Assembly: GCF_903645315.1 (NCBI RefSeq)
Contig: NZ_CAHJXL010000001.1
Span: 992,001-1,056,000 of the forward strand
Length of the DNA stretch: 64,000 bases
From: Victivallis sp. Marseille-Q1083
Lineage (GTDB): Bacteria > Verrucomicrobiota > Lentisphaeria > Victivallales > Victivallaceae
Reading direction: 5' to 3'
Part shown: positions 27,973 through 37,251 of the stretch, piece after piece
Numbering within the stretch: position 1 is the stretch's first letter
Layout: each line of letters begins with the position of its first letter
Notes under the pieces: generated by a model
The model's database searches: none
What the model saw: the letters and a program-made list of their open reading frames with translations, nothing else
What the model was told of the DNA's origin: nothing
Program-made: the position numbers and the translations under genes

Positions 27973-29074
27973 GGGTTGGACAATAGAGGTGATCCATTAG
28001 AAATTGAATGGTTTTACCGATGCCAAAACCGGAATCGACAATGATTTGAGAAACATCCCGACGTATGTATCCGTCATAATCGGAAGCGATGAAAGAAGCC
28101 CATCGCTCCGCAGGAGAAGCGATATCCAGAAATTTAATATTATCCGTAAGGGCTATATCCCGGGTGATTCGGTCGGAACAATAAACCTTCAACCCAGCAC
28201 ACTGCGCCTCCACCAATGCAACCGGCAATCCTTCGAAGAAGGAAGGAAAGAGGAAAATGTCCATTGCCTGCAACAATTCCGCCACATCGGAACGCAGGCC
28301 GAGGAAGGACACTTGTTTATCGATATTCCACTCCTGAGCCAATTGACGGCTGGCCGGCAGAAGAGGACCGGTTCCGACCAGCAACAAGTGCGCTTGCGGA
28401 TTGATTTGAAGAAAACGTTCAAAAACTTTTAAAAGAAAATGATGATTTTTCATTTCACAGAAACGTCCGACATGGCCAAAGACTAACTTTCCATCCAATT
28501 TCAACTGTCGCCTGAGACGTTGCCGCGTCGTCTCATTGTAAGCAAATGCTGCTGTATTGATACCGTTATTCACCATTTGGGCCCCGGGAAATGCACTCGT
28601 ATGTCCAAATACCCAACGCAATGCCAGATCGGAACAGCCGAGGTAGTGGGTTGCAACTCCGGCGATTCGTAACTTGTTGCAATAATGAAGTCCGCGATGC
28701 AGCAGCGATTTTGGCGCTGAACTGCTGTGTGAATGAGCGATACGAATGGGATAACCAAATTGGCAAGCGGCAGCCAATGGTTCTATCGAACTGAGGGAGG
28801 AAAGATGCTGGTGAATTGCAATATATTCACCTTGATGGTTTTTGAAAAATTGTTTCATGATGGTATGGTAACGTAAAAAACCGCAATGGCGTGGAAGGAT
28901 GAAAAATATCTTCCCGCCCAGAGAAGCGATTTCCTCTGCATAGAAATTCTCTTTTTCATTCAATAGAAAGTCGAATTGTACACGGGAATGATCAATGTTT
29001 CGGAAAACATTCATAATAAATGTTTCTGCTCCACCGACATTCATGGAATTCAAAACATGCAATACTTTATTCAT
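27965..29074 (-). CDS. Glycosyltransferase family 4 (EpsF-like)
   Basis: The 369-residue GT-B protein begins with KVLHVLNSMNVGGAETFIMN, the hallmark of EpsF/CapH-type exopolysaccharide transferases. It has HSHSSSAPKS in the acceptor domain, GHVGRFCEMKNHHFLL at the donor domain start and the PSFFEGLPVALVEAQCAGL segment with the EX7E glutamates. It acts in the cytoplasm on the growing lipid-linked repeat unit. Confidence 0.92.
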   Translation of the reverse strand: MNKVLHVLNSMNVGGAETFIMNVFRNIDHSRVQFDFLLNEKENFYAEEIASLGGKIFFILPRHCGFLRYHTIMKQFFKNHQGEYIAIHQHLSSLSSIEPLAAACQFGYPIRIAHSHSSSAPKSLLHRGLHYCNKLRIAGVATHYLGCSDLALRWVFGHTSAFPGAQMVNNGINTAAFAYNETTRQRLRRQLKLDGKLVFGHVGRFCEMKNHHFLLKVFERFLQINPQAHLLLVGTGPLLPASRQLAQEWNIDKQVSFLGLRSDVAELLQAMDIFLFPSFFEGLPVALVEAQCAGLKVYCSDRITRDIALTDNIKFLDIASPAERWASFIASDYDGYIRRDVSQIIVDSGFGIGKTIQFLMDHLYCPTHE

Positions 29075-29134
29075 AAAATTTTATTACTTGAGATATTTTA
29101 TAGAATAATCGAAGGCTGCCAATCAAAAACAGCT

Positions 29135-30283
29135 CTATCGATGGGTCAGTTGCTTTATAATAAAGTTTTTCCATGAACTTAGTATTCTTCGAAAAAGGGG
29201 TCTTACCAATCGGTATTTCCGCAGAAATTCCGCCTCTTCCAGACGATCGAAATCCCGGTAGAGGAGACCGCGTTCTTGTGGCCGGCGCGGAGGATGGTTC
29301 AATTGCCGGTTGGTTGCCTGTGCCGCGGAAAGATCACGGGCATAAAAGATAATTTTATCCTTTATTTTTGAAAAAAGTGACATCCCCTGTTCGGTATTGA
29401 GCATGACCATAGAAACCCCGGAACGCCCCGCCGGATGCGGCGATAAATCGGTTCCCCAAAAATCTCCCAGCGTGATATCGGCGGCCCGTTCGCAACAGGC
29501 GAAAGGGCAGAGGTAACAACTTTCCCGGAGATTCTTGGCGCCTAGAAATAATTTAAGATAGTAATTGGATCGCTCCGGCAATTCAAATTTCCGTCCATCT
29601 TGCCAACAGAGACAGGGACGATAGCCCCAGCCTTCTAAATCCCTGAATCGAAAATCCGCAAGTTTTCCAACCGCTCCGGCAGTCAAGCGTTGCAAGTAAG
29701 TTTGAAAAAAACGGGGTGACGGTACACCATGGCAAATCAAGTCGCAAGTGTACAACTGCTCATAGTCTTTGGTCAAAAAAGCGCGAAACCCGGCAATTTG
29801 ACACGGCGTACCGGTAAATAAAAGCGGAACTCCTGCTTTCAAAAGCTTTTCACCTGCTTGGTAAATCATCCCGATGTCGCTTTGAATATATTTGCTGCCT
29901 CGCAGCGGCGGCAATTGTTCCGGCATGCGAACCAGCCGGTGACGCAAGACCATTTGATTGTCAAAAGCCGCTCCCGCGACAGCGCCATGGCGCCGGAGTA
30001 TTTCCTGGGCGAGAATGGTAAAAATCCCCCCGGAGGAACTGCATTGTCGGATAAAATCATCCCGACCCCATGCCGCGAAAACCGTTTGAGCGGAAAAGAG
30101 GCGTATCGGTGTGAGAATCGGACAAACCTTACGACACAATCCACATTCAGTACAACGCTCCTGATCAATTTGCGGGTAATAAAAGCCCTCTTGATCCTGC
30201 AGCATGGATAAACATTGCCGTGGACAGCGGTTGACGCAGGCCATGCAGCCGGTACATGACAGCCGGTTACAAAGAGTAATCAT
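29135..30283 (-). CDS. FrhB-domain Fe-S oxidoreductase of glycan loci
   Basis: The 382-residue protein has two N-terminal 4Fe-4S motifs (CTGCMACVNRCP and CTECGLCRKVCP) followed by a coenzyme F420 hydrogenase beta-subunit-type domain with FTGTPCQIAGF, CDLICHGVPSP and the CYLCPFACCERAADITLGDFWG segment. Such proteins are common in exopolysaccharide loci, nearly always next to a polysaccharide pyruvyltransferase, as here. They are thought to reduce or modify a sugar or its substituent, but the reaction is not established. The start overlaps the pyruvyltransferase stop (ATGA). Confidence 0.88.
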   Translation of the reverse strand: MITLCNRLSCTGCMACVNRCPRQCLSMLQDQEGFYYPQIDQERCTECGLCRKVCPILTPIRLFSAQTVFAAWGRDDFIRQCSSSGGIFTILAQEILRRHGAVAGAAFDNQMVLRHRLVRMPEQLPPLRGSKYIQSDIGMIYQAGEKLLKAGVPLLFTGTPCQIAGFRAFLTKDYEQLYTCDLICHGVPSPRFFQTYLQRLTAGAVGKLADFRFRDLEGWGYRPCLCWQDGRKFELPERSNYYLKLFLGAKNLRESCYLCPFACCERAADITLGDFWGTDLSPHPAGRSGVSMVMLNTEQGMSLFSKIKDKIIFYARDLSAAQATNRQLNHPPRRPQERGLLYRDFDRLEEAEFLRKYRLVRPLFRRILSSWKNFIIKQLTHR

Positions 30284-31482
30284 TGAAATTCTTGAGGCGA
30301 TGCCGTTTGTAAAACTTGTTTGAGATAATCCAATGACAATGCCCGGTATTTTCCCAGAATCTTTTCCGGCCGCTGCCAGTCAAACGACAGAGATCGGGCG
30401 GTAATATGATTTATTTCAGCAGGCAGAATCCCCCTGGACTGTACTTCGAACAGGTTCAGTAACGAGGAAACCCGATCATCACTGGTTTGACCAGGATTGC
30501 ATAGAGTAAAAAATAACTTCCGATAATTGAGTGCAAACGCAGTACCGTGAAAGGAATTGGTGACGACCAAAGCGGCCTGTTCATAGAGTTGAAGGAATTC
30601 GGCAGGACCGACATCTGGAAGGACTTGATAACCTTTGGCTCCGGCAGCGCCATGAAAACCAATGAATACCACCTGATAGCCGGTGAGTTCTCTGATTTTA
30701 TCGATCAATGTGAAAGCATAAGGATAAGGATTGAAAACACCGACCAGTAAATAACACAAAATATAAGGTTTTTGTACGATAACCGATTTATCTGCCACTT
30801 CCTGCCATTGTTTTCTGTTCAACAGGAAGATGGGATCCAGAACCAGAGGAGCTACACGTCCGGTCAGTTCCTCGGTCAGGCTGGAACCAGAAAGCTCCCG
30901 AACGGAAAACTGCCTGTATTGTTTTAAATACGTCGCATAGACTTGCCGATATTTATCAGGCAACCGGGATGCCCCGAAACTGGCGGCATAAGCAATTCGG
31001 GGCGCATGAATTGGAGCAAAATCCAGTAGAAATGAATAATCTTTTCCGAGATTGCGCGCTTTCCAGGTCTGATCACTGCCAGTCATGTAAATATCGAACA
31101 ATGGCGGCCGGCGCAAGATGGCACTCCGACTATAAGGCTGGGTCCGATGCAGTAATTTTTGCCATTCCTGAAATTTCTTTTTTTGACGGTTACGGTTTTG
31201 AACATATTTATGATTCAGGAGAAATTGTTTCATCCAGCGGGATAATTGCAACAATTTTGATGCCGAAAGAAAATTTTTCCGGAATTCCCGAAAAATCGAT
31301 TCCGACCCATCGTCCGCTTCTGTCGAACACTGCATATGATACTCTGTAGGATACAAGTAGTCGATGATTTGACAGTCATATCCCAGGCTTTCAACTGCCT
31401 GTTGAGTAGCGTAAGCTTGTAATGCGGACCCGATATTAATGACCCGGTGCATGGTAATGACGCCGACTTTTTTTCTGCTCAT
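30280..31482 (-). CDS. Polysaccharide pyruvyl transferase family protein
   Basis: The 400-residue protein has the N-terminal KKVGVITMHRVINIGSALQA segment, the MTGSDQTWKARN motif, AAAS-like AYAASFGASRLP, PLVLDPIFLLNRKQW and C-terminal VVTNSFHGTAFAL, all typical of the CsaB/PS_pyruv_trans family. It may add pyruvate ketals or a related group to the glycan repeat unit, although the subtype paired with FrhB-domain proteins has no proven reaction. The ATG at 31482 overlaps the flippase stop (ATGA), which decides the start over an ATG 27 bases upstream. Confidence 0.9.
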   Translation of the reverse strand: MSRKKVGVITMHRVINIGSALQAYATQQAVESLGYDCQIIDYLYPTEYHMQCSTEADDGSESIFREFRKNFLSASKLLQLSRWMKQFLLNHKYVQNRNRQKKKFQEWQKLLHRTQPYSRSAILRRPPLFDIYMTGSDQTWKARNLGKDYSFLLDFAPIHAPRIAYAASFGASRLPDKYRQVYATYLKQYRQFSVRELSGSSLTEELTGRVAPLVLDPIFLLNRKQWQEVADKSVIVQKPYILCYLLVGVFNPYPYAFTLIDKIRELTGYQVVFIGFHGAAGAKGYQVLPDVGPAEFLQLYEQAALVVTNSFHGTAFALNYRKLFFTLCNPGQTSDDRVSSLLNLFEVQSRGILPAEINHITARSLSFDWQRPEKILGKYRALSLDYLKQVLQTASPQEFQ

Positions 31483-33056
31483 AGAAGATTTCCGGATATT
31501 TGATTGCATATATGATATTTTTTCCGCAGGCGAGCCAATAGAGAATACATGGTCTTTCGCTCTGCTTCGCTCAATCCCAAACGGAATATGAAAACAAAAT
31601 TGATCAGTGAACTGGCGATGATCAAGACGATGCCACTGAGAAGCGGGTTAGGGATTAATGGTACCAGTACCCTTTTCAGCAACAACGAAAAAAGAAACGA
31701 ACCGGTAAAGACGGCCAGAATTGGCAACATACTGCGATATAGATATTTCATGACCGGAAATTGGATTCTGCATTTCAAATAAACGATCCGGGCAACATGA
31801 CAGAAAAGGTTGATGACGCAACAAACGATCATGACGCAAGACGGCGAATAATGCAAACGCAAAAACAAGTAGGAAAATAACGGAGAAAGCAAAATAAGAC
31901 CGCTGATGATGAGTTGATAATTACGAATTGTTCCAATAGTCTGGGCGGCCATCCACAACGGAGCGGACATGGTGTCGATCAAAAAGCAGAGCATCGTTAA
32001 TTGCGTAAAAATGACGACATAGTCCGGAACATTGCCCAACCATAATTTCAAGGCGAACTCCGCTTCCAGCCAGAATGGCAATACTAGAAGCCATAAGAGG
32101 AAAAAAGAGTATTTTGAGGTACTGAATACTAAATTGGTGAAATAATGACACTCTCCGGCCGCATAGGATTTGACGATTTGCGGATTGAAGGCAACCTGAA
32201 AATTGGCAACGAAAACATTGATGGCATTACCGACCTGATTGGCAATGCCGAGCGCCCCGCTTACCGCGACTCCACAGAAGATGTTGACGATCATGATGAT
32301 CCCTTGATGCTTGGCAACATTAGCCAATGTTCCCAGAAGGCTCCAGCCGGAAAATGAAAAAATTTCTTTGATATAGTTCATTTTCAATCGGAAAGAAAAT
32401 TGACACTGGGGAAACTTCCTGCGACAGTATCCGCGATAAAAAAGGAAGACAATCAAGCTGGTTGCACTAGTCATAAAAACATAAAGGATTAATTTGTCGC
32501 CGGAGAGAAAGAAAAGCAACCAGACATTCAGCAGCAGTAACAGAGACTCCAGAATGCTTATGAACGAATAAAAAGACATCTTCTCGTAAGCGATAATCAA
32601 AGCATTATAGGGAATTTGAATGACTTTGAAACAATAGCCGGCCAGCGTAAGTTGAAAAATCCAATTCGCGGCAGCAAGCCGGGCCGGAGGTATATTCAAC
32701 CTGCCGTTCAGCAGCCACAAGCCCACCGTTTCTCCCAGCAGAACCGCCAGTGGAATCAAAAGCAGGAAGAAAACAACGCTGACACTGAAAACGCAGGAAA
32801 CATTTTCCGGTTGCCCTTTGCCGATTTCAAAGTTCAGAAAGCGTTGTGTGGCTGCAACCATAGCCGTATTGAAGAAACCGAACATGACGACGATACCGGC
32901 CACGACGCTGAGAATTCCATAATCATCCACGCCCAACAATTTCAAGACGATCCGGGTGGTATAGAAGGAAACCCCCATAACCACAAACATTCGGATGTAA
33001 AGAAAAATCGTATTATGAGCGATCCGTTTATTATTTTCAGCGGTAGTGATTGGCAT
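31479..33056 (-). CDS. wzx: Oligosaccharide flippase (Wzx/MOP superfamily)
   Basis: The 525-residue protein has about 12-14 membrane helices and the N-terminal NNKRIAHNTIFLYIRMFV/TRIVLKLLGVDDYGI segment of polysaccharide-transporter MOP flippases. It should move undecaprenyl-linked repeat units across the inner membrane for Wzy. The ATG at 33056 is used; a TTG four codons upstream is possible. No clear ribosome-binding site is visible. Confidence 0.92.
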   Translation of the reverse strand: MPITTAENNKRIAHNTIFLYIRMFVVMGVSFYTTRIVLKLLGVDDYGILSVVAGIVVMFGFFNTAMVAATQRFLNFEIGKGQPENVSCVFSVSVVFFLLLIPLAVLLGETVGLWLLNGRLNIPPARLAAANWIFQLTLAGYCFKVIQIPYNALIIAYEKMSFYSFISILESLLLLLNVWLLFFLSGDKLILYVFMTSATSLIVFLFYRGYCRRKFPQCQFSFRLKMNYIKEIFSFSGWSLLGTLANVAKHQGIIMIVNIFCGVAVSGALGIANQVGNAINVFVANFQVAFNPQIVKSYAAGECHYFTNLVFSTSKYSFFLLWLLVLPFWLEAEFALKLWLGNVPDYVVIFTQLTMLCFLIDTMSAPLWMAAQTIGTIRNYQLIISGLILLSPLFSYLFLRLHYSPSCVMIVCCVINLFCHVARIVYLKCRIQFPVMKYLYRSMLPILAVFTGSFLFSLLLKRVLVPLIPNPLLSGIVLIIASSLINFVFIFRLGLSEAERKTMYSLLARLRKKYHICNQISGNLL

Positions 33057-33095
33057 AATGACAAACAATTATAAGGGTAACCGGGAATAACATTA

Positions 33096-34082
33096 CTATA
33101 AATTATCCCAATACCATTTTATGGCTTCTTTAAGACCCTGTCTGACAGTAAATTGCGGATCGTATCCCAACCGCTTCCTGGCCTTGTCGATGCAGGCCAG
33201 ACTGTGCGGAATGTCGCCGGCGCGGTTGGGACCGTATTGCGGCTCGACTTTGGCAATCTCCGGATCGAATTCCGTCAGATATTCGCGCAGATATTTGAAA
33301 AGCTGATTCAAGGTCGTGCGTTCGCCGAAGGCCACGTTGTAAACCTGGTTGACCGCTTCCGGCCGATCCGCCAGCAACGCCAACTGATTGGCCTGGATCA
33401 CATTATCGATGTAAGTAAAATCCCGGCTGTAACTGCCGTCCCCGTTGATCACCGGACTTTCATGTTTCATCAGACTCATCACAAACTTCGGAATCACCGC
33501 CGCATAGGCGCCGTACGGATCCTGCCGACGGCCGAACACGTTGAAATACCGCAGCCCGATCGTTTCAATCCCGTAAGTCTTACTGAAATTCTCGGCGAAC
33601 AGCTCGTCGACATATTTGGTGATCGCATACGGGCTCAACGGCCGGCCGATCTTGTCTTCCACTTTGGGCAGGCTCTTGCTGTCCCCGTAAGTCGAAGAAC
33701 TCGCCGCATAGACGAAACGTTTGACTTTCGCTTCCTGCGCCGCAAAGAGCAGATTGACAAAGCCGCTGATATTCACTTCCGTCGATGTCATCGGATCTTT
33801 GATCGAACGCGGCACCGATCCCAATGCGGCTTCGTGCAGCACATAATCGGCGCCGTCGACCGCCTGGCGGCACACCGCCATGTCCCGGATGTCGCCCTCG
33901 ATCAAGGCGAAAGCCTTATGCGAGGCGAACGGAGCCAGATTTTCCCGCCTGCCGGTCATGAAGTTGTCCAGAACCACCACTTCGTTGTTCTGGGCCAACA
34001 GCGTTTCCACCAGATTGGAACCGATGAAACCGGCGCCGCCGGTCACCAGGATTCGGGAATTTTCAACTCGCTTTTTCATCAT
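33096..34082 (-). CDS. UDP-GlcNAc C4-epimerase (WbpP-like)
   Basis: The 328-residue extended SDR has TGGAGFIGSNLVETLL, the catalytic AASSSTYGDS and YAITK (Ser and Tyr-x3-Lys), and GLRYFNVFGRRQDPYGAYAAVIP, a segment typical of WbpP/Gne-type epimerases acting on N-acetylated sugars. It should interconvert UDP-GlcNAc and UDP-GalNAc (or the uronic acids). It is adjacent to the dehydrogenase gene, and both are more GC-rich than the rest of the locus. Confidence 0.92.
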   Translation of the reverse strand: MMKKRVENSRILVTGGAGFIGSNLVETLLAQNNEVVVLDNFMTGRRENLAPFASHKAFALIEGDIRDMAVCRQAVDGADYVLHEAALGSVPRSIKDPMTSTEVNISGFVNLLFAAQEAKVKRFVYAASSSTYGDSKSLPKVEDKIGRPLSPYAITKYVDELFAENFSKTYGIETIGLRYFNVFGRRQDPYGAYAAVIPKFVMSLMKHESPVINGDGSYSRDFTYIDNVIQANQLALLADRPEAVNQVYNVAFGERTTLNQLFKYLREYLTEFDPEIAKVEPQYGPNRAGDIPHSLACIDKARKRLGYDPQFTVRQGLKEAIKWYWDNL

Positions 34083-35369
34083 TTACAACCGTCCATCCAC
34101 CGCTTCTTTGGGCAGCAGCCCCTTGATATCGAAAACCACGGCATGCGATTTCTGAAACCGGCGGAAATCGAGCGTCGCAAACTGGCGGTGGGAAACGGCC
34201 AGCACAATGGCATCGTACTCGCCGGGTTTCAGTGCCGACAGCTCCCGGACCGAATCCAGATCGTATTCGTGCCTGACCTCTCCCGGATCGGCCCAGGGGT
34301 CATAAATATCGACCCGGCAGCCGAACTCTTCCAGACCGCGCACCACATCGACCACATGAGAATTGCGGATATCCGGACAATTTTCCTTGAAGGTGATCCC
34401 CAGCACCAACACTTTGGCATTGGCCACCTTCTGTTCCTTTTTGATCATCAGTTTCACCACCTCGGTCGCCACATATTTGCCCATGCCGTCGTTGATGCGG
34501 CGGCCGGCCAGAATCACCTCAGGCAGATATCCCAGCGCCTGCGCCTTGTGGGTCAAATAATAAGGATCGACGCCGATGCAATGGCCGCCGACCAGGCCAG
34601 GCCGGAATTTCAGAAAATTCCATTTGGTGCCGGCCGCTTCCAGCACTTCGCTGGTGTCGATTCCGATCAGATGAAAGATTTTCGCCAATTCGTTGACGAA
34701 GGCGATGTTCAGGTCGCGCTGAGAGTTTTCGATCACTTTCGCCGCTTCGGCAACCTTGATGCAGCTGGCCCGGTGGGTGCCGCTCTGCAGAATGCGGTTA
34801 TACAACGCATCGACCAGTTCGGCAGTCTCCGGCGTCGAGCCGGAAGTGATTTTCAAAATCCTGGTCAGCGTATGTTCCTTATCGCCCGGATTGATCCGTT
34901 CCGGACTGTAACCGCAGAAGAAATCGACATTGTATTTCAAACCGCTGAACCTTTCCAGGACCGGAACGCATTCCTCTTCGGTACAGCCGGGGTAAACGGT
35001 ACTTTCGTAAACGACGACCGCACCCGGTTTCATCGCTTTACCGACCGTTTCGCTCGCTTTATACAGCGGCGTCAAATCCGGACGATTGTACTGATCCACC
35101 GGGGTCGGCACCGTCACGATGAAAACATCACGGTCTTTCAAATCCTCCGGATTGCAGGAATATTTCAAATATTTCGCGGCTTTCAGATCTGCGGGTGAAG
35201 TCTCCAGCGTCGTATCCACACCGTGGCGCAACGATTCCAGACGTTCCGCTTTCACATCGAAGCCCACCGTGTCGAACTTCTTGCCGAATTCAACCGCCAA
35301 CGGCAAGCCGACATAACCCAGACCGATCAGCGCAACTTTGATTTCACCATTTTGGAGCTTCTGTAACAT
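34083..35369 (-). CDS. UDP-N-acetylhexosamine 6-dehydrogenase (WbpO/TviB-like)
   Basis: The 428-residue nucleotide-sugar dehydrogenase has VALIGLGYVGLPLAVEFG, VTVPTPVDQYNRPDL, VYESTVYPGCTEEECVPVLE, the catalytic Cys in GGHCIGVDPYYLT and GITFKENCPDIRNS. The PDIRNS and VYPGCTEE variants are typical of the Vi/WbpO class acting on UDP-GalNAc or UDP-GlcNAc rather than UDP-Glc. Together with the WbpP-like enzyme it predicts UDP-GalNAcA as a precursor. It abuts the epimerase start. Confidence 0.93.
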   Translation of the reverse strand: MLQKLQNGEIKVALIGLGYVGLPLAVEFGKKFDTVGFDVKAERLESLRHGVDTTLETSPADLKAAKYLKYSCNPEDLKDRDVFIVTVPTPVDQYNRPDLTPLYKASETVGKAMKPGAVVVYESTVYPGCTEEECVPVLERFSGLKYNVDFFCGYSPERINPGDKEHTLTRILKITSGSTPETAELVDALYNRILQSGTHRASCIKVAEAAKVIENSQRDLNIAFVNELAKIFHLIGIDTSEVLEAAGTKWNFLKFRPGLVGGHCIGVDPYYLTHKAQALGYLPEVILAGRRINDGMGKYVATEVVKLMIKKEQKVANAKVLVLGITFKENCPDIRNSHVVDVVRGLEEFGCRVDIYDPWADPGEVRHEYDLDSVRELSALKPGEYDAIVLAVSHRQFATLDFRRFQKSHAVVFDIKGLLPKEAVDGRL

Positions 35370-35423
35370 CTCAATCCCTTAAAGCATTTTTTATAGTTCA
35401 ATTCTTTTTATAACTCGATAAAT

Positions 35424-36062
35424 TCATAACACTTTTGAGACCAACAGGGATCTGAACTGGTATAATGTCAGATTAAATTTTATAATTTTTGCAATTGTTT
35501 TAAAATTGAAGTAAATTTGGGTAATATTTTCTTCCTCATTGCTCACAAAACGACAATCGCCAAAACCATCTATCGTCATTGGAGTCACTTTCCAAGCCGC
35601 CAATTGAGGGCATCTGAATTCTTTTTCAAAGGTAAAAGGATAAAAACGGCTGATGTGTTCCGCCATCGTCATGAAGCATATATCGGCGAAAATATGTTCT
35701 TCCGTTTCACTGTTCCGAATTTCCGGAATCTCCCTGACAAGAAAATTTTCATTCATTATTTTCCGGTCTTCGGCGGTCAATGCGGCAAAAACGACTCCGG
35801 GGAAAAATGGTTTATTCTCATATTTTCGATTGGATATGATTGAACATATTCTGGGATAATAATTGGAAATATGATTTTGCCTTAATGTATCGGCCAACCG
35901 CTTTTCACTTCCTGAAACCGTATAAATCGGGGTCCAGATCTTATCTGCAATTTTTCGTAATATGGGAATACCGGGGTCCGGCAACAATTTTTTTATATAG
36001 AGCCCCAAATAGGGATCGTAAATCCGGTCTGCTGTTTTCGTATCTGCCGTTCGCGTATACAT
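35424..36062 (-). CDS. NusG paralogue 2 (NGN-domain antiterminator-like)
   Basis: The 212-residue protein has an N-terminal extension (1-42), then an NGN-like domain: WTPIYTVSGSEKRLADTLRQ, NYYPRICSI and KPFFPGVVFAAL, matching the tryptophan, glutamate, YxP and FFPGYV-like landmarks of NusG/RfaH/UpxY. The C-terminal part is diverged and shows no clear KOW motif. It follows a second, better conserved NusG paralogue after 30 bases and immediately precedes the glycan genes, the normal place for locus-specific antiterminators. A non-antiterminating antagonist is also conceivable. Confidence 0.72.
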   Translation of the reverse strand: MYTRTADTKTADRIYDPYLGLYIKKLLPDPGIPILRKIADKIWTPIYTVSGSEKRLADTLRQNHISNYYPRICSIISNRKYENKPFFPGVVFAALTAEDRKIMNENFLVREIPEIRNSETEEHIFADICFMTMAEHISRFYPFTFEKEFRCPQLAAWKVTPMTIDGFGDCRFVSNEEENITQIYFNFKTIAKIIKFNLTLYQFRSLLVSKVL

Positions 36063-36092
36063 AATATCAATGACAAAGAGCCGGTTGAAGAA

Positions 36093-36608
36093 TCAAACGG
36101 TGATTTTCTTCAATGTTTCCGCCGCAATAGGATATTCGATATGTTTATTGAGAATAGTAATATTGACAATAATCATATCATGTTTATCATCGCGCTTTAC
36201 AACATCAGTTACCAGGCCAGCCAAAGCTCCCGAGGTGACCAATACCTTATCTCCTGTTATGATGTCCGGATTGATTCGAATAGGTTCTTGACGGGCTAAC
36301 AATTCACATTGCCGAAGAGAATTCAATTCCTGTATCAGGATATTCTCATAATACTCTTCACGCAAAAGCTCGATTTGAACAAACTTCGCTTCCTGCCGTT
36401 TCAAATTCTGCCGTTCCACATCGTCGATACACAAAAAAATATATCCCGGAATCATTGGAATCTCGGTGATAATCTTTGTGGAATGATGCATTCTGGCTTT
36501 GGGAATCATCGGGAGATAATGAAATATCCCGGCAGCAAGCAACTTTGCTCTGATAACCTTTTCGGTACGCGGCCGCAGGTAGGCGAAGCCCCAGAAGCGT
36601 CCTGAAAT
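36093..36608 (-). CDS. NusG paralogue 1 (RfaH/UpxY-like) with noncanonical start
   Basis: The frame encodes a full NGN domain, beginning FWGFAYLRPRTEKVIRAKLL, then FHYLPMIPK and IPMIPGYIFLCID, and a C-terminal KOW domain (PDIITGDKVLVTSGALAGLV). The only TTG (36542) lies inside the NGN domain and would delete its first strand and helix. The frame is open up to a stop at 36636-36638 but holds no ATG, GTG or TTG before the tryptophan at 36593. ATT at 36608 (used here) or ATA at 36617 are the candidates. It heads the glycan operon and would bind RNA polymerase to promote elongation through it. Confidence 0.72.
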   Translation of the reverse strand: MSGRFWGFAYLRPRTEKVIRAKLLAAGIFHYLPMIPKARMHHSTKIITEIPMIPGYIFLCIDDVERQNLKRQEAKFVQIELLREEYYENILIQELNSLRQCELLARQEPIRINPDIITGDKVLVTSGALAGLVTDVVKRDDKHDMIIVNITILNKHIEYPIAAETLKKITV

Positions 36609-36770
36609 TTTTTGTATCGGGTCTATAGTCGTTACTTAGAAAAAATAAATTTTCCCATGCCGCAGCCCCGTCGCGGGATTTTTCATTCCAACGACGAAGC
36701 TATCGGATGAGTCTTCCGTAATGTCTGGCAAAACTTAACTTCGACTCAAAACAATAAAAAACCGTAAACT

Positions 36771-37208
<438 letters not shown>

Positions 37209-37223
37209 TAAAAGTCGAAATTA

Positions 37224-37251
37224 AATATACTGCCGATTAAATAAATGTCAA
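37224..37251 (-). promoter_or_regulatory. Strong sigma70-like promoter before the repeat leader
   Basis: On the minus strand TTGACA and TATATT are separated by 16 bases. The -35 lies in a tandem duplication of CTTGACAT (37245-37260). Transcription would run through the palindrome and GCTT tract toward the NusG paralogues. Confidence 0.6.

Noticed and set aside
33153-35198. A 681-codon plus-strand frame
   Set aside because: Antisense shadow of the epimerase and dehydrogenase, both clearly coding on the minus strand.
36666-36683. A plus-strand CCCG/CGGG mini-hairpin with T5
   Set aside because: A four-base stem with a three-base loop is too small, and no plus-strand gene ends there.
36571-36700. 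An RfaH-type ops element in the NusG leader
   Set aside because: The minus-strand GGGGCTGCGGCATGG only loosely resembles the ops consensus and cannot be supported.
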